64,000 nt of DNA from Pomphorhynchus laevis. Its lineage: Eukaryota > Acanthocephala > Palaeacanthocephala > Echinorhynchida > Pomphorhynchidae. The position numbers were made by a program, and so were the translations under genes. The notes beneath the pieces were generated by a model. It had not been told where the DNA came from and made no database searches. It saw nothing but the letters and a program-made list of their open reading frames with translations. Location of the stretch: positions 62,001 to 126,000 of the forward strand of contig WNNJ02003779.1 in the NCBI GenBank assembly GCA_012934845.2, written 5' to 3'. Below are positions 57,496 to 64,000 of the stretch, one piece after another (positions within the stretch are counted from its first letter, which is position 1; each line of letters begins with the position of its first letter).

Positions 57496-59830
57496 TAGCT
57501 GTAAATAATACGAGTGTTTGAATATCAAAATATTAAAATCTTTTTAAGAAGAAAAAATAGCCTTGCGGAATCCAAATTCCAAACTGGATTTACAATGGCG
57601 GAAAATAAAACTGCTAGAAGAAAAGGGAAAGCAAACAACTTTGTCTTCAAAGACTCCACACCAAAAAATAAAATTACAAACAACCAATGGCAGAGCGAAT
57701 GACCTAATAATAATCAATGTATCTGAAGCAAGTGGAGAAACTACGGACAACCGGGTTGATGAAGATAGGGATAGTTTCGCCACAAAGTTGTCACGATATT
57801 CTCCGATGACAGGAATCCAAGCATCACTGTTGAGACGGCATTCAGACTCGGTCGTAGACCGACATAAGAGTTGGCGAAACTGCGCCCTCTCAAGGTTGTA
57901 TTAACGTCTGAAGATCAATTAATGCTGATATTAGGCCAAGCTCATAGACTCAGAGAAGAAGACTACAAGGTGCTTAGTGATCTTGCCCAGAAGATTGCTT
58001 AAAAATGAGAGAAGCAACTTCGGAATTGAAGAAACGTAAAGATTATGGCAAGTTGTAAAGGAGGCCAAGGATTCGACGGAGGCCATCGATACTATTCCCT
58101 GAATTGATAAGGATATGATGAACATTCGAGTGTTGCACTTTGGTGCGCAGAGTTTGAGACACAAAATTAAAGAGCTCATTGAAATTACTGCCCAAAGCGA
58201 TCCCGATTTGGTGGCCGTAACCGAAACATGTTTTCACAAGAATTTTGTGACGCTGAATTGAATCTATCGAATTACCAACTCATTCGGAGTGATCGTGTTA
58301 GATCTAGAACAGGTGGAGGTGTTGCTCTCTCTATTTTAGAAGCTATTTTTCTGTTATTGTGATTGAAAAATACTAGCATAAAAGAGGTTTACAGAAACAC
58401 TTTGGTGCCGAATCAAAACCACAACTGAATAGACAACTGTTGGCGTTATCTATCGATTTCCACGAACAGGCTGTGAAGTGCTGATCTCTCAGTTGAGCAG
58501 TTACTGAAGAGATTATGACTATTTAGTAATAAGGGATTTTAATATACACAGAGTAAACTAGTCTGATTTGACGGCTATAAAAGGTTTATTCGAGGAACAG
58601 CTGTTGGAACTGTTCCTCGAGAAACATATTTTCGACACCGTTGAAAGTTCATCAAACTAAAATAATGACGTTTCAAAATAGTTTATTATCATAAACATTA
58701 GCTGGAGAATATCTTTACCGAAGAAAACTCGATTTAATGTCCCAAAGACCTGCGGCCCCTTTCGATTCAAAATTCCATCATTTCCATCTATAAAAAAAGC
58801 GCTTGTGAGTAGAATCCGATGCCATCTATGTAGGCATAAGTTAATCCCGCAAAGTTTTCATGGGCTTGTAAAAAGTCGCTCGGTTCATTTAGCAATTGGT
58901 GAAGTACACATATTTTGTCAAGATAACAGTCATCAGCTTGTTATAGCTGTTTTCTTGACTTTTCCACAAGATTTGACCGCATTTCCATTCCTTTTGCTAT
59001 CTCTTTTCTCAGGTCCCTTGGGTTGCCTGCGAGAACTGTTAACAGGCTGAAGATATTGCTATACACCATGCGGTTTTACTATGAAGACGACACTGATGCA
59101 CGTCAGTTCTATCCAATTACAGGTGTGCCTCAAGGTCCACCACTTTCTCCTATCTTATATCTTGCTGCCTCGATTGTACTTTTCAAACTATTCAAAAGCG
59201 AATAACATCTAGTGGTATATGATGATATCCCCTGCTTTCTGTATACAGATGTCATCATAAAGCCCTGCTTTCTGTATACAGATGCAAATACATAGTCTCA
59301 GATATCATCCGTTTCTTTTCAAGATTAAAACACCAGTTACCTTCATCAAATCTTATTCTCAACTCCGCAAATCGCAGGTTGTTGTCTTTAATGACACCCT
59401 TGCGACAAAGAAAAAACAGAGACTAGCACTCTCAAATCTTTCTTCTAGTATACAGAATCAACCACTCCCAGTCTTCTCATATCAAGTAAGGTACCTGAGA
59501 TTTATAATTATGTTAAATGATCGACAGAATCAGACTTAAATACATTTAAAAGTGTTCTGAAGAGAGCTAGATAGGTCCTGAAACGGAATCAACAACTGTC
59601 ATTAAGAGGGAGTGTTCAGGTGCGCTTATGGTTAACTGGGGAATCTCGGGATTAGTATTCTTTTCTAGAGGACGTCTACCCGAACAAACACTAGTTTCTC
59701 AACTTCCTCATCTTGCTATTACCTACCAATGACCGTCTCTATTGGACTCTAAGGTGTGTGATACCCTGAGTGGTTCAGCCGGAACGCGGCGAGATGATTT
59801 AAGCTGAAGGGAACTGATTCCCCAGTCTGT
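57496..59830 (+). mobile_element. LINE family B, plus copy (ORF1/EN to 3' end), heavily broken
   Basis: After a lysine-rich stretch (57563-57900), the APE endonuclease N-terminus reads NIRVLHFGAQSLRHKIKELI, QSDPDLVAVTETCF, then LIRSDRVRSRTGGGVALSI (58110-58340). The RT follows: RKLDLMSQRPAAPFDSKFHH, then HQLVIAVFLTF, YEDDTDARQFYPITGVPQGP, PLSPILYLAASIVLFKLFK (59070-59200). The C-terminal region has QSSFSSIQNQPLPVFS-like sequence, VRYLRFIIMLN, and the RGRLPEQ, PEWFSRNAAR-type tail to ~59800. Many stops and shifts. This is the only copy with a recognisable N-terminal EN consensus. Confidence 0.78.
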
Positions 59831-60080
59831 ATATAGGAGACTATAGCCACATACACTAAGTATTTGACGGTCAACCTTTTATATTTTTTGGATTTGTTGT
59901 CCGACATATTTAACTGATGTATGTTAGTATTTGAGAAAATCTTTATTATTATAGATATGATAGAAATATAAATTTCTATTATTAAAGAAACAGTGAAAAT
60001 GTTTTTCTCTTTCGACCACTTATCTCTTTCCTATTTCTAGTCTATGCTGCGGTAGGACTCCTTAGATTGTAATTTAATTT
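59831..60080. other. AT-rich non-coding DNA
   Basis: Nothing supportable. Confidence 0.4.
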
Positions 60081-60335
60081 GTTTCATGCATCTTAGTTCC
60101 TATACAGTATCAATTCGAGTATCAAACGTCTATTGGTATTCGGCTCTTTTTCAAGTATTTTGATATCGTCAAACTCAATTGAGTTATTGTTGTTGAGGGA
60201 AAAGTTTAGTATTGCAGAAGACGAGTTACTTTTCTTTAGAGCACTATGATGATCATTTATTCTTAAGTACATTGGTCGTTTGATTTGACCCACAATTTGA
60301 CCCACAAATCTCGTATTCTTTCTATTAAATTCTTA
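60081..60335 (-). mobile_element. Penelope-like element, GIY-YIG endonuclease C-terminal part
   Basis: The minus-strand frame reads VGQIKRPMYLRINDHHSALK, KSNSSSAILNFSLNNNNSIE, FDDIKILEKEPNTNRRLILE. It matches the PLE endonuclease series YIGQTkR-L-RI-eH, then S-ai-H, idfd--kiL--e-n---R-ilE. GTGGGTCAAATT is duplicated at its 5' side (60282-60307). The upstream CxxC/VYqi part is missing. Confidence 0.75.
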
Positions 60336-60690
60336 ATAATAAAGATACAAATATACAATGCTAGATTTAGCTGGAAAAATCCACTTAATTAAATAGTACC
60401 TTTTCTATTTAATTTAATATTTGGAAAGGAATTTTTTGCTGGTATAAAGAAAGTGTTAGAACAATTAATTTACGATATTTCATTAATGTCAAATATTTCA
60501 TTAACAAAATATTGTAAGATAATCGTAATTAATACTGATTTATAAATCGTTTGTTCACTCATTGATTTATTAGTTATAAATTAATGGAGAGAGTAGAATT
60601 TTTATATATTTATTACAAAGTCGATTTTCGATAACTAATTGTTAGGGAATCTTTATCAATTATCCATTATGTCAGCGTAAATCATCATGC
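60336..60690. other. AT-rich DNA with a dispersed repeat copy
   Basis: 60530-60660 is a copy of the repeat at 27376-27535/28265-28465 (AAATCGTTTGTTCACTCATT, ATTAATGGAGAGAGTAGAAT, AAAGTCGATTTTCGATAACT). Confidence 0.5.
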
Positions 60691-61570
60691 AGTATGTCGT
60701 CTATACGGGCAGCGCAAGAGATGTCCTCGTTGTCTGAAAATTCTGCGTCTTCACGCGACTCCATATTCAGAGAAGTGTCCACCTCACCGTGCCAATCGCG
60801 GTTATCTCATTGCTGTAGACAACGGTCGGCGGCTACAGGAACGCTACAACCATCCACAGACTGGAAATTATCTTCCCTGCTTAGATCCTCGTGTTTGAAT
60901 CTTCAGCACCGTATTCTAAAAAGCGGCTACCTGACCTTGTGAAGGATAAGTTGGGCCGATTAATGGTCGCGACATCTACTCATTCGCTTTCTCCCTCTGT
61001 AACTAGCATTGCTCGACGTTTTCGCATTTCTTGATTGTCTCCGATATATAATAAGTTTGCTGGCCTGCCTGTCACAACTCGCGGTCGCTGTTGCTCGTTG
61101 CTAGATTGTTTTGCACTGTTCACTGATGCCAGAGTTGGAAGCTTCGAGCCCTTTATAGCTGGTCCTTCGGGGTTGCACTTTTCATAGGACGAAGAACGAT
61201 ATTTTATTCGGCTCCAGCGCCGGTTAAATTCGTTGGAAGAACATGTTTCCCAGGCGAGCCATGATGGCAAAATCGAATTTTCTTTGACTTTTCTTGTTTT
61301 GACCAATCTTATCCGCATCATATCAGATTGTTGCTTGTCGATAGATTCGACAGGGGTAAAAATGTAACAATTTTCCTCCATGATATGTTGGTATTTTCGT
61401 TCTTTAACGTGGATTGCGTACTGTTCCGCGACGTAAGTAGCCTTTGTGCTTGATTTATTCAAGTATGATGACTGCTGAGGGTTTGTAACAGCGAATTCAA
61501 TTGCTCCGGGTGGGTCGCCGTGTATGAGTATGTAAGCAGGCCGTTCTCTTAAACCCTTGACAAGATTCAA
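60691..61570 (-). mobile_element. Retroelement nuclease-type reading frame
   Basis: An open minus-strand frame (61570-60980, 196 codons) begins near the C-terminal strands of an RT-linked PD-(D/E)XK-like nuclease: RPAYILIHGDPPGAIEFAVT, NPQQSSYLNKSSTKATYVAE, then RKYQHIMEENCYIFTPVESI. The motif order (RPA-, DFAVTNP-like strand, A-K-KY helix, fvP strand) is as in a group of invertebrate RT-linked proteins. A polar ~110-residue tail follows. The RT itself is not adjacent. 60694-60950 continues with shorter open pieces. Class uncertain and the assignment is from motif memory. Confidence 0.5.
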
Positions 61571-61624
61571 TTGTATGGTTATTCAATAATTAATTGATAG
61601 GTTTCTCATTATCAGGAGAAAAAC

Positions 61625-62110
61625 AAAAAGTGGATAATAAAAGTATTTAAAAATTTGCATTCGTTAATGTTTTAAATGTTAATGTATATACACAAGAAAT
61701 ATGGGTATACCCTAAATTGATGATAAGTGGGACAGTGAAATAGTTGAACATATAAAATGTTCTAATAATAGCCCAAAAGATGTAGTTCTTTATAATAAAA
61801 ATAACAAAAATTAAAAATATATTTAAACGCAAACCATGTTATAATAAAGATAGCGTTGTATATCAAATACCTTGTGATGATTGTGCTAGGATGTATATAG
61901 GTCAATTAAGGCAGGGTAAAATTGAAAACGTATTATTCAACATAAATATTCTGTTAAAAATGAATTGGATCAAGGCTTGTTATATATCATTCCGTAAACA
62001 ATGATCCTAAAATTGAATTTGATATGAATAAAGTGATTTATTTGTAGTATAACATTCTTGAACTTAAAATACAAGAATTTTTTTATATAATAAAGTCATA
62101 AAATTAAAAG
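61625..62110 (+). mobile_element. Penelope-like element, GIY-YIG endonuclease
   Basis: Plus-strand frames give RKPCYNKDSVVYQIPCDDCA followed by RMYIGQLRQG (61830-61920). This is the PLE endonuclease start with the CxxC pair and the VY/YIG residues of the GIY-YIG fold. Shifted frames continue with ENRIQHKYSVKNELDQG, HSVNNDPKIEFD. Upstream, WVYPKLMISGTVK may be the eroded pre-endonuclease linker. At least two frame breaks. Confidence 0.78.
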
Positions 62111-62485
62111 TCATTTAAAATTAAACCCGATATTGATTTAATAACAAAAATTAAATTTTTGTTATTAAAAAAACAAATTTTGTTTGAAATTGTAGTTTGC
62201 AATTTATTCATTATTTTAAATTATTAACTTTAAAATCAATCCTAACATTAATTTTGTTCTGAATAGTATCTTTTGTCATTGTTGCTGCTTTTGAGCTTTT
62301 TTCTATGTTGTTGTTTTTGTTCATTTTGTTGTTTATTGTTAATTTCAGTTTGATGTTTTGATGAAAAAAGAGGCACAACTAACAGCACAATAAAAAAAAT
62401 CTAAGAGGCACAACTAACAGCACATTAAAATATACCACTAAAATGGCATATTTTAATGGCATATTTTAAATTTAATGGTTCGGGG
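62111..62485. repeat. AT-rich DNA with a short tandem duplication
   Basis: AAGAGGCACAACTAACAGCA occurs at 62367 and again at 62404 (about 37 bp apart), followed by a duplicated GGCATATTTTAA block at 62445-62470. No gene. Confidence 0.5.
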
Positions 62486-62489
62486 TTGT

Positions 62490-62730
62490 TTCATATCATT
62501 CATATATATCAATAGTTGTTATTATATAGTTATCCTTTAATTTAGTAAGTTCTTTATACATATCTTTATTAATTTTATCTTTCCTTTTATAATTGTTTGT
62601 TATTTTCATTTTATTTTTAATTTTATCAAATATATAATATTTCCAAATGTTTATCTTAAATGCATTTAAGCTTTCGTTATTAATCAGCTTACAAAGTAAG
62701 CATTTAAGTCATTATATAACGAATTCCGTT
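62490..62730 (-). mobile_element. Possible Penelope-like RT N-terminal piece
   Basis: The minus strand reads KCLLCKLINNESLNAFKINI then YKRKDKINKDMYKELTKLKD, NYIITTIDI. This resembles the region before the RT in PLEs, where 'l--L--n--I-i--aDKg' precedes motif 1. AT-driven composition makes this weak. Confidence 0.35.
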
Positions 62731-63060
62731 TTATCAAACATTAAAATCTTTCGTGCTATTTGAAATTAATTAATAAGCATTGGTTAATTAAATAGTTAAC
62801 TGTAAATAAATGTGACACAGTTTTAGTCAGGGATCATTAATAAGATGCGCTGGCAGCTAGTTTTCTCATTAAATTTTTTTAAAACAAAACTTTTTTATTA
62901 CACCAACAACAATACAATTTGGGTTCCCTCAAATGGACCTCAATATAAATTTTATTTATTTTTTTAGTTATTGTTCAATGTGCCTGATTTGAAATCCCGA
63001 GTTCGCTCTCGGTACTGTCCTCAAAGACATAGATATGGCTTTAGCTAGAGTGATGGCCAT
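62731..63060. other. Non-coding DNA, possibly 3' region of the neighbouring retroelement
   Basis: From 63060 back to ~62950 the minus strand continues with LAKAISMSLRTVPRANSG-like sequence, consistent with the tail of the element at 63061-64000. The rest is AT-rich. Confidence 0.4.
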
Positions 63061-64000
63061 TCAACATCGGACGTTTCTGATACATTCGGAGTAATCCGTT
63101 CCCGTTCTCATCGATTTTCGTCTGGCGATTGACTGCAATATATAATTTGCCACTGGTCCAGTCACTCCCGAAGACGAAAAAATGACCAGTGCGAAAAATC
63201 CACCCTCCAGGTATCGTACTCTTTCTGCGTATTTCGCTCTTTTGCGATTTTCATGGTACGCGTATACATTTTCGATGTTATCTTTTACGTTTGAGGGAGC
63301 CAGGTGGTTAAAAACACAAATGTCCAAGTAGGACCGCTCCGAAACTTCTCTATGTATGCCGTGACACGTTATATCCATTCGTGCACACCGATCCCTGGTT
63401 GTTGTTGATACCTCGAATGTCATTGTATCAGGAACTGGTTGAAGCATTACCTCTATTGAAGGATGACTTCCCACTTCCTTTAATTCAGCAGCAAGCGCAT
63501 CTCTCATGATATCGTGACAAATCATGGGTAGACCTCCTATTTTGCATCCTAGTGCATGAATGACGTTTATCTTGGAAATACAACTGCACTTTCGCGGAAG
63601 GTCAATAGGGTCCCAACCATATCTTACTGCAATTGCATCCTGAAAAACGCGCTTACTTAAGTGAAATCCTTTTTGCTCAATAGGAAGTGTACTTAGCCAG
63701 GAGGACGCCCCCTTTAAGCATGCATGTTTGATTGAGTTTTGTAAAGTGGGGCTTATACTTTCAGTAAGAATTTGTAATTTTTGCATATTATTATTTTCTT
63801 TATCGATCTCCATTGGAATGGATTTTTGAGATATCGATTCATTTGCATTGATAATTGGTGATACCAAACGCTGTGATCGATCAAATTCAGATTTCGACTC
63901 AGTGCTTGGGTCACTTACACCCATCCATCCTAATCTTAGCGGAAGACATATAATGCTACGTAACTCCATGTCAATGTTTGGTATTCCTATGATTTCCGGT
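63061..64000 (-). mobile_element. Retroelement RT-linked protein, C-terminal zinc-finger/nuclease region (runs off window)
   Basis: The minus-strand frame is open for at least 302 codons and continues through the window edge (PEIIGIPNID precedes the first ATG, so the start lies outside). In order: LRSIICLPLRLGWMGVSDPS, CLKGASSWLSTLPIEQKGFH, AIAVRYGWDPIDLPRKCSC, a CxC-x7-H-x3-C zinc knuckle (CSCISKINVIHALGC), then RDALAAELKEVG, ARMDITCHGI, SYLDICVFNHLAPSN, ENRKRAKYAERV, and FFALVIFSSSGVTGPVANYI. These motifs typify a large invertebrate RT-linked protein family with a restriction-like nuclease fold. I infer a non-LTR-type element but cannot fix the class. Confidence 0.68.

Overview
The window is AT-rich DNA (roughly 70% or more A+T by eye) from an animal nuclear genome. 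I can support one conserved host exon: 49 codons of a DYRK1/minibrain protein kinase at 51924-52070 on the minus strand, with matching splice sites and the YxY activation-loop motif. Non-LTR retrotransposons, Penelope-like elements (PLEs), hAT transposons, a tRNA-derived SINE and a hammerhead-bearing tandem repeat all fit an invertebrate. I cannot name the phylum. There are no bacterial-type operons, rRNA genes, tRNA genes or CRISPR arrays.

Layout, left half. 0.6-2.7 kb holds a decayed hAT (ZBED5/SCAND3-like) transposon with terminal inverted repeats and an exact 8-bp target duplication. 4.3-4.9 kb is a LINE 3' end (minus). 7.7-8.9 kb is a 5'-truncated PLE reverse transcriptase with a structured 3' tail. 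10.3-10.6 kb is a PLE GIY-YIG endonuclease remnant. 11.0-11.6 kb is a second hAT piece. 11.6-14.6 kb holds two head-to-head copies of one LINE family (called B here). 15.2-16.1 kb and 19.8-20.2 kb are RTE-like LINE pieces. 16-26 kb is mostly AT-rich non-coding DNA with a few possible small plus-strand exons and a PLE RT piece (24.1-24.7 kb). 26.6-27.4 kb is a ~295-bp tandem repeat whose last unit carries a complete type-I hammerhead core, which is a candidate metazoan retrozyme. 28.0-30.7 kb is a cluster of SINE-like repeats, an inverted repeat and a head-to-head SINE palindrome. 32.3-33.1 kb is a retroelement nuclease remnant.

Layout, right half. 36.7-39.15 kb is a 5'-truncated LINE (called A) whose 745-codon frame is open but whose RT box reads YADG. 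40.1-46.75 kb is a satellite array of ~17 units of 377-380 bp, capped at its left end by an inverted unit. 46.95-49.5 kb is a second family-A LINE on the minus strand with its RT core deleted, so the satellite lies between two LINE 3' ends that face each other. 50.8-52.1 kb holds a possible plus-strand exon, a complete SINE and the DYRK1 exon. 52.3-53.6 kb is a pile-up of PLE 3' ends. 54.0-55.3 kb and 57.5-59.8 kb are further LINE B copies. 60-64 kb has PLE endonuclease pieces and two retroelement nuclease-type reading frames, the last running off the window.

Most of the window is therefore a mobile-element graveyard in and around large introns. The most interesting signals are RNA-level: the hammerhead repeat, a recurrent pseudoknot-capable motif in the PLE 3' tails, a hammerhead-like pairing in the SINE-like family, and a LINE 3' hairpin with compensatory changes.
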